A stretch of 64,000 bases of DNA from Asaia lannensis NBRC 102526 (GTDB lineage: Bacteria; Pseudomonadota; Alphaproteobacteria; Acetobacterales; Acetobacteraceae): contig NZ_JAMXQU010000005.1 in NCBI RefSeq assembly GCF_024054035.1, forward strand, positions 1-64,000. The letters run 5' to 3'. Below are positions 8,587-17,469 of this stretch, in pieces. Position 1 is the stretch's first letter; every line of letters starts with the position of its first letter. A program made the position numbers and the translations under genes. The notes under the pieces are model-generated. The model was not told the origin of the DNA. It made no database searches and worked only from the letters and a program-made list of their open reading frames with translations.

Positions 8587-8970
8587 CTACTCTGTGACGC
8601 GACGTATGGCGGAGACAAGGCTTTCGGAGTTGAAGGGTTTTATGATCCACCCGGTTGCGCCGGCGGCTCGGGCACGAGCCTTCTTTTCCTGGTCGCTTTC
8701 AGTTGTGAGAACGATAACCGGCAGGTGACGGAACGGTTCAAGCCCGCGCACCGTCTCGATCACGCCGAAACCATCCATACGGGGCATGTTGATGTCGGTA
8801 ATGATGACATCCGGCGCGGGGGTCGCTGCTTCGAGAACGCTGATACCCTCCACACCATCATTCCCCTGAATAACGTCGTATCCAGCGCCTTCCAGGGCTG
8901 TCCGGAGCATACTCTGCATCGTTCGGGAATCATCAATCGTCAGAACGCGCACAGTCTTTGAATCGCTCAT
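8587..8970 (-). CDS. cheY: Chemotaxis response regulator CheY1
   Basis: A 127-residue receiver: Asp13-Asp14 (TIDDSRTM), phospho-acceptor Asp59 (VIITDINMPRMDG), Thr89/90 (VIVLTTESD) and Lys111 (IIKPFNSE). It is clearly different from CheY2 (3392-3781). Directly upstream of cheA, it corresponds to CheY1 of the Sinorhizobium/Agrobacterium operons, where CheY1 works as a phosphate sink that drains CheY2-P back through CheA. That role is inferred here from gene order. The start lies two bases after the stop of the STAS gene. Confidence 0.92.
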   Translation of the reverse strand: MSDSKTVRVLTIDDSRTMQSMLRTALEGAGYDVIQGNDGVEGISVLEAATPAPDVIITDINMPRMDGFGVIETVRGLEPFRHLPVIVLTTESDQEKKARARAAGATGWIIKPFNSESLVSAIRRVTE

Positions 8971-8972
8971 GT

Positions 8973-9257
8973 CTAGGTCTCGCTGGATGTTGTGCGGGGT
9001 TCCCGCAGGAGGAAAGGCACACCGAAGAGTGCCAGAGCTTCAGCCATCTTTTCAGATGGGTTGATGATCTCGCGTTTGCCAGCAAGGAGAATCTGGAGGC
9101 AAAGACCTCCGAGATAAGTGACTTCCGATCCATCCAGGGGAGTGCCATCATCCACAATGAGATCTTCGCGCAGCGCTGCGGCAGCCTTGGTGTCAAGGCG
9201 CGCAGGAAGCATGATCTGATGAGGCATCGTCTCCGGGGGCACAGGTATGACGGACAT
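8973..9257 (-). CDS. CheS-like STAS-domain chemotaxis protein
   Basis: A 94-residue STAS-fold protein. The core LDGSEVTYLGGLCLQILLAG matches the STAS helix-start pattern, but the usual phosphorylatable Ser/Thr position is occupied by Gly/Leu. It is therefore probably a binding module rather than a phospho-switch. It lies between the operon receptor and cheY1, exactly where Sinorhizobium has CheS, a protein of about the same size that strengthens CheA binding and dephosphorylation of CheY1. I infer the same role. GGGAGGATTTCTG precedes the ATG, which overlaps the receptor stop by one base. Confidence 0.7.
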   Translation of the reverse strand: MSVIPVPPETMPHQIMLPARLDTKAAAALREDLIVDDGTPLDGSEVTYLGGLCLQILLAGKREIINPSEKMAEALALFGVPFLLREPRTTSSET

Positions 9258-10816
9258 CAGAAATCCTCCCAGCCCTGGTCAGAAGACGTCACTTGCAAAG
9301 CAGGCCTGGGAACTGCCGCCTGTTTGGCAGGTGCGGGGGGAGGGGGCTGGGCCGGACTTTTCACAACCGGAGGGACGACAGCAGTCCTCGTTGTGACGGC
9401 TGGTTTGACGACCGGCGGCCTGGCCATTGGCGGTTTGGGAGGAGATGTTTTCGGCTTCGCGTTTGTATCCACGTGGAAGCGTCCGAGCGTTTCTGAAAGA
9501 GTGCGGGTCTCGGCGCTCAGGTTATGGCTGGCGGCTGTAGCCTCTTCCACCATGGCTGCGTTTTGCTGGGTTACCTGGTCCATTTCGTTGATCGACGTCG
9601 TGACCTCGACGAGACGCGCTGCCTGCTCTCGCGTTGTGACCGTAAGGCCATCAATACGCTGGGCTATGTTCGAAACGCTTTCGGAGAAATCGCTGAGATA
9701 TTCACTCGTGCGCTGAACGAGAGTTACGCCCTTGTCGACCTGCTCTGCGGAAACAGATATGAGACGTTTGATCTCATTCGCTGACTTGGCCGATTTCTCT
9801 GCAAGTGACCGTACTTCCTGCGCCACCACGGCAAAGCCGCGTCCTGCGTCGCCCGCTCGCGCAGCCTCGACACCAGCGTTCAGCGCGAGAACATTGGTCT
9901 GGAATGTAATTCCGTCGATGACGGAAATGATCTCGCTTATTGCTGTCGAGGATTTCTGAATGCCGACCATTGCAGCATTGGCATCCGCCATGATTTCTGT
10001 TGCGAGCTTGACCTTGTCGAGCGTTTTCTTGGTCTCGAGGCTGGAATCGGAACAGACATCGGCAGTTGTCTGAATGCCGTTGCTGATCGTACGTACCGAG
10101 GCAGCCGCTTGGCCAAGATTCTCAGCCTGACGCTCCGTTCTTCTGGCGAGATCGTCCGAGGCCGTGGAAATCTCTGCAGCCCCGGTCGTAATGAATTCCG
10201 AGCTTTTTGCCATTGTTTGCAGGATATGTTTCCAGCTTTGGCACGCTTCGTTAAAAGCCTCGCGGATCGGCGCGAATTCCCCCTCAGCCGCCTCGGCCGG
10301 AATGCGGCAATCCAGATTGCCCTGCGCAACGGTTCTCAGTGCAGATACGAGGGTCTCCGCCCCTGACGCGACGCTTTTCTGCCTGTTGGCGGTGGTGCGC
10401 TTCAGCTCTTCAATCTCTTCGCTCATATGCTTGTGGGCTGCCGCCCGGTCAGCATCGTCATGCGTTTGGTTGTGAAGGCGTTCCAGTAGAGCCACAAGGG
10501 AGCCGCTATCATCTCTGAAGCCAGTGTAACGCGTGCGCGTACGTGTATCTCCACGGAGGAGGGCCTCCCCCATATTGAGTATTGCCTCCACCGGCACCGA
10601 GATTGTCTGGTTGAGTATCTGCCATCCTGCAAAAACAGCTGCCGCTGTGATCAGTGTGAGTGGCAGCAGGAAAGAAAAGGCGACTGACGTCAGGGCCCCG
10701 GCGAGAAAAGCAGCGACTTCGCCGAGCACGATCGCGGCGAGCAGGATTTCGGAGCAAAGCATGACCGTACCAATTTTGGACCGGAATGATGCTTCTCGAT
10801 ACAGCCAGGTTTTCAT
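9257..10816 (-). CDS. Methyl-accepting chemotaxis protein with C-terminal GWEDF tether
   Basis: A 519-residue receptor. Two hydrophobic segments (about residues 20-40 and 46-66) are separated by only a few residues, so there is no periplasmic sensor. HAMP-like and helical regions follow. The signalling tip is at about residues 297-345 ([20 protein letters not shown]). After the helical bundle comes a Pro/Ala/Val-rich linker of about 70 residues ending in GWEDF, an xWxxF-type CheR/CheB-binding peptide. It is the first gene of the che operon, and the only one of six receptors here with such a tail. The input is unknown; it may sense membrane or cytoplasmic state or serve as an adaptation hub. 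Confidence 0.93.
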   Translation of the reverse strand: MKTWLYREASFRSKIGTVMLCSEILLAAIVLGEVAAFLAGALTSVAFSFLLPLTLITAAAVFAGWQILNQTISVPVEAILNMGEALLRGDTRTRTRYTGFRDDSGSLVALLERLHNQTHDDADRAAAHKHMSEEIEELKRTTANRQKSVASGAETLVSALRTVAQGNLDCRIPAEAAEGEFAPIREAFNEACQSWKHILQTMAKSSEFITTGAAEISTASDDLARRTERQAENLGQAAASVRTISNGIQTTADVCSDSSLETKKTLDKVKLATEIMADANAAMVGIQKSSTAISEIISVIDGITFQTNVLALNAGVEAARAGDAGRGFAVVAQEVRSLAEKSAKSANEIKRLISVSAEQVDKGVTLVQRTSEYLSDFSESVSNIAQRIDGLTVTTREQAARLVEVTTSINEMDQVTQQNAAMVEEATAASHNLSAETRTLSETLGRFHVDTNAKPKTSPPKPPMARPPVVKPAVTTRTAVVPPVVKSPAQPPPPAPAKQAAVPRPALQVTSSDQGWEDF

Positions 10817-10962
10817 TTTTTCCTACTCTGCGATCGTAAGTAAATTATATGAAATTATTGTTTCGATAGTCATTTATGATGAGTAGCGGGCAAAGTGTCT
10901 TTTCGATCTCGTCTTTATCCTTCGGCCGCAAAGATCAGAGACTTTACGCTCACACGAAGCCA

Positions 10963-10977
10963 TTAAGAACAAGTTAA
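10963..10977 (-). promoter_or_regulatory. Candidate CtrA box of the che operon
   Basis: The minus strand reads TTAACTTGTTCTTAA, a perfect TTAA-N7-TTAA and also TTAAC-N6-TTAA, the full CtrA consensus. It lies 147-161 bases upstream of the first gene of the che operon. CtrA control of motility genes is known in several alphaproteobacteria; binding here is inferred. Confidence 0.55.
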
Positions 10978-11351
10978 GCGTATCGCGTACGATGATGAGA
11001 TCCCGAAAATTGTCGGCTAGTGGGTCATGATATCAGGGAGTTATTACCTCTCAGGCACTATCTGCCGGAGAGAGGCTTTCCGCGCTTTTCGCGTTCTCCT
11101 GCCGCATCATCAGAAAGTGCCCATGTCTCATGCTGTCGTCTGAATGAGCGTTGCTGGTGCAGTGCAGGAACTGAAGAAACCTGATCGAGGATCGACGACC
11201 TCCCGTCGGTGGCTGAGGGGGGCGACTGTCAGAGGCCAGCCGCCATGGGGAGTCGTCGCTTGTCCCCCTGTAGTCCCGGCACGACCTGATTGTGGGCGTC
11301 CACTCCAGGTGTGAGCGGTAAGCGCCTGACGATATTTTGACCATGTAAGGA

Positions 11352-11402
11352 GGTCACCTGCCTCGATCCAACATGACACGCTCAAGGCAGGAGGGTGTGA
11401 CC
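11352..11402 (-). terminator. Hairpin just after the Cache receptor gene
   Basis: GGTCACCTGCCT (11352-11363) pairs with AGGCAG (11385-11390) plus GTGACC (11397-11402), leaving a 6-base bulge. It begins one base after the receptor stop on the minus strand. There is no U-tract, so intrinsic termination is only possible. Confidence 0.4.
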
Positions 11403-11403
11403 T

Positions 11404-13587
11404 TCAATAGGTCGCCGCGCTCGTTGCCGGGAGCGAAAAACGCAGGATCAGGTGAAGCATGGAGTGTGTTTCATCCGACAGGCTCCTGGAAGCAGAACGT
11501 GCCTCATCTGCGATACCGGCGTTCTGCTGTGTCGTACGATCCATGACCCCGATGGCCGAATTGACCTCCTTCAGGCTTACCGCCTGTTCGCGCGCATTTC
11601 GAACGATGGTGGTCAGTCTTTCACCCATCGTTGTGACAAGACCGGAAATCGTGGCAAGCGCGTGTTCTGTTTCATGCACACATTCGGCGCCGATATGTAT
11701 CTCGTCTGATGTTTTCCCTACGAGCGCACTCACACTTTTGGCCGCTTCGGTGCATCGCTGCGCCAGAGTTCTCACTTCGTCAGCCACGACGGCAAAACCG
11801 CGACCGGCGTCGCCAGCCCGCGCCGCTTCGATGCTGGCATTCAGAGCAAGGACATTGGTTTGAAAAGCAATGTTCTCGATGATCGAGACGATGTCGACAA
11901 TCTGGGACGAGCTGTTCTCTATTCGCGACATGGCGTCACGTGTGCGGCGCATGATATCGGCTGAAGCTGCGGCAGAATGGCAGGCTTCCTCGCCGATTGA
12001 CTGGGCGCTGGTGATCAGCTCTTCCGAATGAGAGGCACTGCGCGCGATCTGACTGATCGCAGCCGTTGTCTGCTCCAAAGCTGCCGCCTGCTGTTCGGTC
12101 CGTTGTGCCAAATTCTCGGCACCGCCATGGACGGTTTCGCTTCCATCCCGGATGGTCTGTGCAGCAGTCGAGATACCTGAGATGGTATTTGCGAGTTCCC
12201 TGATCGACCTGTTGAAATCCGTTCGTAAAATCTCGAACTCATCGGGAAGAGGCTGACCCAGTTCTGAGGCGAGATCGCCGTTCGAAAGAGCCGAAAGCGC
12301 CCCGCCAATCTGCGCAACGACCTTTCTTATGTCATCCAGCCTGCGTTCATCCTGCTCATGCCGCACCCGCTGCGCTTCTTCGTTACGGCGTCGCTCCCCT
12401 TCCAGAAGCAAGTCGGCTTCCTGCGCCTTCAGCAATGATGAGCGGAATGCGTCCAGCCCGCGTGCGATTGCACCGAGTTCATCCTGGCGCTCTATTCCGA
12501 AGACACGTGCCTGATAGTGGCGGTTTTCCAATTCAGAGACAGCATGAATCAGGCTGCCTAGCGGGTTGCTGAGAAGCTTGCGGAAGATGAGCCACATCAG
12601 GACGAGCGAAATGACGATCAGCACGATGCCCGGAATGACGAGAGTGAAAATTGTATGCCAGACCGGTGTCGTGATGGCCTCACCCGGGAGGTCGACCACA
12701 AGGGTCCAGTAAGTGCCGAAACCATCCACCGTGATAGGAACCAGGATACGGTCTGCACTCCCACCGTCAAACCCGGGGATGATGGTGACATCGTGCGCAG
12801 AGAGGGCCTTGCTGAAAGCTCTGGAGGCGTCATCATGGAAGTGCTGCATGATCTGGGCAGGTGTAGGGCTTACGACCCAGAAGCCTTGGCTGGACAGAAG
12901 CGAGATCTTGGTGCCCGGTGCGATCTGGACTTCCTTGAGCATAGGGGCAAGCCAGTCCAAGGGGATATCCGCCCCTACGACGGCGATTCTTTTGCCATTG
13001 AACGTGATAGGGAAGGTCGGGGAGACCATGGGAACACCGGAATCGTGGTCGATATAGGGTTCAAGGCCGTCCGGGTTGCCTGTTCTGATTATGGCCTTGT
13101 AAAAATCGCTATAGTGGGCGGAAGGGGTCCGCACGGCAATATTTCCATGATCGTCACGCACGGCATAAGGGAAGAATATTCCCTCCGGGTTTGTTCCTGG
13201 ACCGCCCGGAAGCTGCGTCCCATCGAAACCATGCGGGATCTCCTTGAAATCCATGCCGAAAATCGCTGGAAAACGCCGCATGTCTTCAACCAGAAGGTCA
13301 ACAATGAACTGCTTGTTCAAGACGCCCGTCTGATGGCCGCTTTCGATGGCGCTTTGAATGCCTCGTACAACCAGGCTCTGCTCGGCTATTGATCGGGCGA
13401 TCTTCTGACCCAATATCTGACTTTTCTGGATTGCTTGCGAGTAGATTTTTTTCTCTACCTCTTTCTTCATCATGAACCCGGATATGGATACGGCGACGAT
13501 CTGGATTGCTATGAAGCAAATGCCGCAGGCCAGAACGATTTTGCTGGCGAGATTGAAGGCAGGATGATGAAGAGATTTTCTGCGCAC
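11404..13587 (-). CDS. Methyl-accepting chemotaxis protein with periplasmic Cache domain
   Basis: A 727-residue receptor. TM1 is at about residues 17-38 and a large periplasmic Cache-type sensor at about 40-310; the latter has [31 protein letters not shown] and VGADIPLDW, and ends with [11 protein letters not shown]2 is at about 322-345, followed by HAMP and a second HAMP-like helical unit. The signalling tip is at about 578-625 ([20 protein letters not shown]). It probably senses a small periplasmic ligand. No C-terminal tether (ends SAATY). The start is the GTG at 13587 with GGAAAG upstream; no better in-frame ATG exists before TM1. A CtrA-like site lies 152-166 bases upstream. Confidence 0.92.
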   Translation of the reverse strand: MRRKSLHHPAFNLASKIVLACGICFIAIQIVAVSISGFMMKKEVEKKIYSQAIQKSQILGQKIARSIAEQSLVVRGIQSAIESGHQTGVLNKQFIVDLLVEDMRRFPAIFGMDFKEIPHGFDGTQLPGGPGTNPEGIFFPYAVRDDHGNIAVRTPSAHYSDFYKAIIRTGNPDGLEPYIDHDSGVPMVSPTFPITFNGKRIAVVGADIPLDWLAPMLKEVQIAPGTKISLLSSQGFWVVSPTPAQIMQHFHDDASRAFSKALSAHDVTIIPGFDGGSADRILVPITVDGFGTYWTLVVDLPGEAITTPVWHTIFTLVIPGIVLIVISLVLMWLIFRKLLSNPLGSLIHAVSELENRHYQARVFGIERQDELGAIARGLDAFRSSLLKAQEADLLLEGERRRNEEAQRVRHEQDERRLDDIRKVVAQIGGALSALSNGDLASELGQPLPDEFEILRTDFNRSIRELANTISGISTAAQTIRDGSETVHGGAENLAQRTEQQAAALEQTTAAISQIARSASHSEELITSAQSIGEEACHSAAASADIMRRTRDAMSRIENSSSQIVDIVSIIENIAFQTNVLALNASIEAARAGDAGRGFAVVADEVRTLAQRCTEAAKSVSALVGKTSDEIHIGAECVHETEHALATISGLVTTMGERLTTIVRNAREQAVSLKEVNSAIGVMDRTTQQNAGIADEARSASRSLSDETHSMLHLILRFSLPATSAATY

Positions 13588-13712
13588 GGGGACTGCTTTC
13601 CGTTTTTGGAGGCATGAGGCTGGAAGGAGGGGTGAAAAGACTCATCGATACAATTTGCTAGAGCGGAGACTCCCGACGGGCGTGAAGGTGGGCGCTGGGG
13701 CATGAGGCGCGT

Positions 13713-13736
13713 TTGCGGGCAAGCCCGCTCCCGCAA
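13713..13736. promoter_or_regulatory. Hairpin with two alternative stems in the receptor leader
   Basis: TTGCGGG (13713-13719) pairs perfectly with CCCGCAA (13730-13736), while the inner GCGGGC and GCCCGC (13715-13728) form a competing stem. It lies between the CtrA-like site and the GTG start of the receptor. The function is unknown; it may be a leader structure or a protein site. Confidence 0.35.
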
Positions 13737-13738
13737 CG

Positions 13739-13753
13739 TTAGATTCAGGTTAA
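13739..13753 (-). promoter_or_regulatory. Candidate CtrA box upstream of the Cache receptor
   Basis: The minus strand reads TTAACCTGAATCTAA, i.e. TTAAC-N6-CTAA, one mismatch from the CtrA consensus. It lies 152-166 bases upstream of the start codon, almost the same distance as the perfect box of the che operon. Confidence 0.45.
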
Positions 13754-14089
13754 TCATTCACGCCGGATGTTATACGTCAATATATTCCGTCACCGTTATG
13801 TTTCATTCTGGACGAGATTTTTGTTCAGATTGGTAAGCAGGTAACAGCGTGAGAAGAATTCCGCGCAGCAGCGTTCTGTACTCATTGCCGTGGCCGACGA
13901 CAGATCGTAACGAATGGAATCCGTACCTTTAAGCTTTATCGGGGTGCGCGCAGGGTTGCGGTCAAAGCTTCCATGGTTGAGGCATGCGACGGCATTTGCG
14001 TCTCAACCCTTAAGGCGTGAATGGTTGGACTAAGCTTCGGTTCAAAGCGGGAATAGCGGGCTGGTGGCGTCATTGCTGAAACGCGCCTG

Positions 14090-14929
14090 TCAGGAGCCAA
14101 AGCTGCGTACCAGGCCGCCTGCTACCATCTGCCACCCATCAATCATGACAAAGAAGATGAGCTTGAATGGCAGCGAGATTGTTGCAGGGGGCAGCATCAT
14201 CATGCCGAGACTCATCAGCACGCTTGATGTGACGATATCGATGATCAGGAAAGGCAGATAGAGAAGGAAGCCCATTTCGAAGCCTCTGCTCAACTCGCCA
14301 ATCATGAAAGCAGGCATCAGGACCCGCCATGGGGTTTCCGCAGCGGTTTTGGCAGGTGTGAGATTGGCCAGATGATAGAAAGTTGCGAGATCGCCAGGCC
14401 GGGCATGCGCAACCATGAAGCCGCGGAATGGCTCTGCTGCAGCCTTGAGGCCGTCTATCTCCGACATGCTCCCACTGATCATCGGTGCGATCCCCTGTGA
14501 CCAGGATCGTTCAAAAGTAGGCTGCATCACGAAAAACGTAAGAAATAGCGAGAGGCCGATGATGATCGTGTTCGGTGGGGTACCTTGCGCGCCGATTGCA
14601 CCCCGAAGCAGCGACAGGACGATCACGATACGCGTGAAAGCAGTCACCATTACAAGAAGGCTCGGTGCCAGAGACAGCAGGGTGATGAGGGCAGTAAGCT
14701 GGATCAGGCGGCTCGTTGTTCCAGGGCTGCCGCCACTACCGCCAAGATCGATAGAGAGAGACTGCGCGTGCGCGATGCAAGGGGCACAAAGCAGAACGGC
14801 TGTGAGGACAACAAGCGTGAAACAATGGCCGATGGTTCGACTCTTGCCAGAGGTCGTAGCTTTGGTATTGCATGCGCGTACTACGCGGGATCTTATCGCC
14901 CCGGTTAAATGAATCACAAAATTATTCAT
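14090..14929 (-). CDS. fliP: Flagellar export gate protein FliP
   Basis: A 279-residue FliP, a core subunit of the membrane export gate. It has a cleavable signal-like N-terminus ending CAPCIAHAQ, then four membrane segments: LIQLTALITLLSLAPSLLVM, TIIIGLSLFLTFFVM and the pair around FLLYLPFLIIDIVTSSVLMS. The family motif FTRIVIVLSLLRGAIG is intact, as is the conserved LIFFVMIDGW end. The N-terminal extension (about 35 residues before the signal) is longer than usual. ATG 14929 overlaps the fliO stop (ATGA). It is the last gene of the fliF-fliP run. FliQ and FliR are not adjacent. Confidence 0.95.
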   Translation of the reverse strand: MNNFVIHLTGAIRSRVVRACNTKATTSGKSRTIGHCFTLVVLTAVLLCAPCIAHAQSLSIDLGGSGGSPGTTSRLIQLTALITLLSLAPSLLVMVTAFTRIVIVLSLLRGAIGAQGTPPNTIIIGLSLFLTFFVMQPTFERSWSQGIAPMISGSMSEIDGLKAAAEPFRGFMVAHARPGDLATFYHLANLTPAKTAAETPWRVLMPAFMIGELSRGFEMGFLLYLPFLIIDIVTSSVLMSLGMMMLPPATISLPFKLIFFVMIDGWQMVAGGLVRSFGS

Positions 14930-15285
14930 GAGCTACGCTCGACGGAGAGATACTGGCTGAAACCCGAGGCAGGTTCAGGATTAGCCTGGACGAGACCGTC
15001 GTTCGGGCCGCAATCGCCCTCAAGCCAGCCGATGAACGAATCTCCATTTAGCCCGGTGAGTAGAAGGCCTTCGCGCCCTCGACAGGAAAAGACGATCAGT
15101 CGCCTTTTCGGATCAAGAGGCAGTGTTTCCACAATCTGTAAACTTCTGGTTGTATTCCGTCTGCCCAGGCGGGGTTCGAGATAGCGCACAACAAATCGCA
15201 AAAAGAATATGAGCGATATTACCAGTGCAAACGATGCACTATAGCTCACCCATGACAGGAGGCTCATCCGTGCTGCCCGTTGCAT
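14926..15285 (-). CDS. fliO: Flagellar export protein FliO
   Basis: A 119-residue protein with one membrane segment (about residues 12-33, SASFALVISLIFFLRFVVRY) and a cytoplasmic domain with SLQIVETLPLDPKRRLIVF and GREGLLLTGLNGDSFIGWLE, the FliO pattern. FliO helps assemble the FliP ring. It sits between fliN and fliP as in many flagellar operons and overlaps fliP by 4 bases. A 37-base gap separates it from fliN. Confidence 0.88.
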   Translation of the reverse strand: MQRAARMSLLSWVSYSASFALVISLIFFLRFVVRYLEPRLGRRNTTRSLQIVETLPLDPKRRLIVFSCRGREGLLLTGLNGDSFIGWLEGDCGPNDGLVQANPEPASGFSQYLSVERSS

Positions 15286-15322
15286 GCGTTACATTGGCCC
15301 TGAGCAAGCATGGTGTTCACAC

Positions 15323-15676
15323 TCAGGAGGACGAAGACGACAGGATTTCAGTCATCGTCACGCCTATGTTGTTGTCATCGACGACAACCAGTTCGCCACG
15401 CGCAATGAGACGGTTATTGGCATAGATATCGACAGCTTCGCCCAGTTTCTTGTTCAACTCGACCACAGCGCCACGCCCCAACCTAAGGAGCTGGCTGACC
15501 GGCATGGTGGCAGTGCCGATCACTGCGGTAATCTTGACCGGGATATCGTAGACGGCTTCGGTTCGAGGCGCGGTGGAGCTGCCGGCAGCTGCTGTCTCGG
15601 TTGTGGAATCTGAAGAATCGAGAGGCTCTGAGGCAAAATCCTCGAGCCCCATCATTCCGTTATCTGCATTCATCAT
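15323..15676 (-). CDS. fliN: Flagellar motor switch protein FliN
   Basis: A 117-residue FliN. A variable acidic N-terminus (about 40 residues) is followed by the SpoA domain: VYDIPVKITAVIGTATMPVS, LLRLGRGAVVELNKKLGEAV, VDIYANNRLIARGELVVVDD and NIGVTMTEIL. FliN forms the lower C-ring with FliM and helps dock the export ATPase complex. The start codon follows the fliH stop directly (TAAATGATG), implying coupling; ATG 15676 or 15673 could serve. Confidence 0.94.
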   Translation of the reverse strand: MMNADNGMMGLEDFASEPLDSSDSTTETAAAGSSTAPRTEAVYDIPVKITAVIGTATMPVSQLLRLGRGAVVELNKKLGEAVDIYANNRLIARGELVVVDDNNIGVTMTEILSSSSS

Positions 15677-16420
15677 TTACGGTCCGTTTGTCGTCTTGGG
15701 TGAGGCAGTTGGTGAACGCTGCAAAGAGTTGAGTGAGGTCAGCACCTTCTCAATTGCCTTCCTGCGCCATTCTTCCGGGTCGAGGACGATCGTGTTGGTC
15801 TCAGTGCTGATTCTGATACGTGAATCCCCGGGAACAGCACAAGGCTCAAACCTTATTTTGTCAGGCTGGCTAATCGCACTTCTGAGGCGGACTTCGTCAT
15901 CTGCGGTGCAAGTCACCTCAACCACTGTCTCGGATCCCAAAATCAGATCGATTGCATCCTGCAAAAGATCGCGATGGATACCATTTAATTGCTCCGGGGG
16001 GAGGCGGGTCAGAGCGCTGACGATGTCGACCAACGCCTCGGCAAAAATTTCCCCCGCCTTTTGCGCCAGGCCGAAGTGGCGGGCGCATACATCTTCGTTC
16101 TGACGGATCATGTCCGCCAGTGTAGAAGATAGGTTGACTTCGGCTCTGGCCTGCTCCGAAGCCGCGCCTGCTGCAAAACCAGCGTCGTAAGCGGCACGCT
16201 GCAGCGCATCAATCTCGTCCTGAGCCAAGGACACCAAAGGCTTCGCTTGCCCGTCTGCCGGAGCCGAATCTGATTGATCGGTGGCGGGAGGCGGTGCCGG
16301 GGGCATTGGCTTGGCATCAAAATCAACGAGGTGGCGGGCGAGCGGCAGGGTGGCGGTGTCAGCGTTACTCGCTTGGTCCTCTCGTCTGGACTTGAGCGAA
16401 AAAGGAACGAAGTCTCGCAT
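15677..16420 (-). CDS. fliH: Flagellar assembly protein FliH
   Basis: A 247-residue protein in the position of FliH between fliG and fliN. The N-terminus is disordered and Pro-rich (PMPPAPPPATDQ). The middle is an Ala/Gly-rich helix with AAYDAGFAAGAASEQARAE, the small-residue repeat pattern of FliH. The C-terminal domain resembles the FliH/type III stator end (QLNGIHRDLLQDAIDLILGS, RIRISTETNTIVLDPEEWRR). FliH regulates and positions the export ATPase FliI. ATG overlaps the fliG stop by one base. Confidence 0.82.
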   Translation of the reverse strand: MRDFVPFSLKSRREDQASNADTATLPLARHLVDFDAKPMPPAPPPATDQSDSAPADGQAKPLVSLAQDEIDALQRAAYDAGFAAGAASEQARAEVNLSSTLADMIRQNEDVCARHFGLAQKAGEIFAEALVDIVSALTRLPPEQLNGIHRDLLQDAIDLILGSETVVEVTCTADDEVRLRSAISQPDKIRFEPCAVPGDSRIRISTETNTIVLDPEEWRRKAIEKVLTSLNSLQRSPTASPKTTNGP

Positions 16421-17469
16421 CAGGAGATGAATTCGTCGCTTGCGGAGTTATCGCTTATATCGATTTCCCCTGCGTTCATGAGATTCTTGATGGTCGTTAC
16501 GATTTCTGCCTGTGCAGCTTCCACGTCCTTGACACGTACGGGGCCTAGCGATGCAATTTCTTCCAGGAGGATATTGCCTGCCCGTTTTGACATGCACTGA
16601 AGGAAGAGTTTGCGTTCGCTGTCCGTCGCTCCCTTCAGGGCAACCGGGAGGCGATCCCGATCCACCTCGGTCACAACTCGCATGAGGGATTCCTGTGAGA
16701 GACGCGCGATGTCCTCAAAGGTAAACATCAACGATTTGACCTTCTCCATATCCTCATGGCTCTGACGATCCATGAGCTCTGTAAGGCGCCCCTCCGTCTT
16801 GCGATCGAAATTATTGAATACCTCGGCGAGGAGTTCATAACTGTCCCGCTTGGATGACCGTCCGAGGGATGAGATGAATTCGGATCGCAGGGTCGCCTCG
16901 ACACTCTCAATCACTTCGCGCTGCACCGTTTCCATATGCAGGATACGCATCATCACATCTGTCGCATAATCCTCAGGCAGCAAGGCGAGGACACGTGCTG
17001 CATGCGCGGGCTGCAAACGACTCACGATAACCGCAGCCGTTTGCGGATACTCGCTCTTCAGGTAGTTGGCGAGAATTGACTCCTGCACATTTGCCAGTTT
17101 GTCCCACATATTGCGGCCGGCGGGACCACGGATCTCGTCCATGATCTTTTCGACCTGCTCGGCACTGAGTGAGCGGCGCAGGAAAGCTTCGGTTGTCTCA
17201 AAAGTCCCGACGAGACCATCGGCCAATTCGAAATTCTCGACGAACTCCCGACACACTGATTCGACCATGGCGGCCTTGACGACGCCCAGTCCCGCCATGG
17301 CGATCGAGATGTCACGTATTTCATCCTCGTGCAGGGACTGCATGAGTGCGGCGCTTCGGTCACGACCGATTGCCATGAAAAGAATTGCTGCCTTCTGTTT
17401 GCCGGAGAGGGAAAATTCCGGCGCTATGGGAGCTGCGGGAGGCATATCGGGGGGGCTGGCGTTATTCAT
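16420..17469 (-). CDS. fliG: Flagellar motor switch protein FliG
   Basis: A 349-residue FliG. The N-terminal domain contains SGKQKAAILFMAIGRDRSAA. The middle domain has the EHPQ-type motif as SEYPQTAAVIVSRL. The C-terminal torque domain has SLMFTFEDIARLSQESLMRV and charged helix residues VDRDRLPVALKG, followed by RAGNILLEEIASLGPVRVKD. It binds FliF, forms the upper C-ring and interacts with MotA. ATG 17469 overlaps the fliF stop (ATGA). Confidence 0.96.
   Translation of the reverse strand: MNNASPPDMPPAAPIAPEFSLSGKQKAAILFMAIGRDRSAALMQSLHEDEIRDISIAMAGLGVVKAAMVESVCREFVENFELADGLVGTFETTEAFLRRSLSAEQVEKIMDEIRGPAGRNMWDKLANVQESILANYLKSEYPQTAAVIVSRLQPAHAARVLALLPEDYATDVMMRILHMETVQREVIESVEATLRSEFISSLGRSSKRDSYELLAEVFNNFDRKTEGRLTELMDRQSHEDMEKVKSLMFTFEDIARLSQESLMRVVTEVDRDRLPVALKGATDSERKLFLQCMSKRAGNILLEEIASLGPVRVKDVEAAQAEIVTTIKNLMNAGEIDISDNSASDEFIS

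Larger units (their letters stand above)
10817..11403. other. Non-coding stretch upstream of the che operon
   Basis: About 590 bases between the che operon start and the end of the Cache receptor gene, both on the minus strand. It holds the CtrA box at 10963-10977 and a hairpin at 11352-11402. Two open frames (11051-11344 and 11128-11385, minus) overlap each other, lack ribosome sites and look like chance. The AT content rises at 10820-10860, next to the operon start. Confidence 0.6.
13588..14089. other. Non-coding stretch between fliP end and Cache receptor start
   Basis: About 500 bases without a credible gene. It contains the receptor's upstream region, with a hairpin (13713-13736) directly beside a CtrA-like site (13739-13753), and further right a 7-bp stem GGTTGAG (13975-13981)/CTCAACC (14002-14008) about 80 bases after the fliP stop. 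The latter could end the fliF-fliP operon but has no U-tract. Confidence 0.55.

Noticed and set aside
11051-11385. Two minus-strand frames of 85-97 residues before the che operon
   Set aside because: They overlap each other in different frames, lack ribosome sites, and have protein compositions typical of chance translation.
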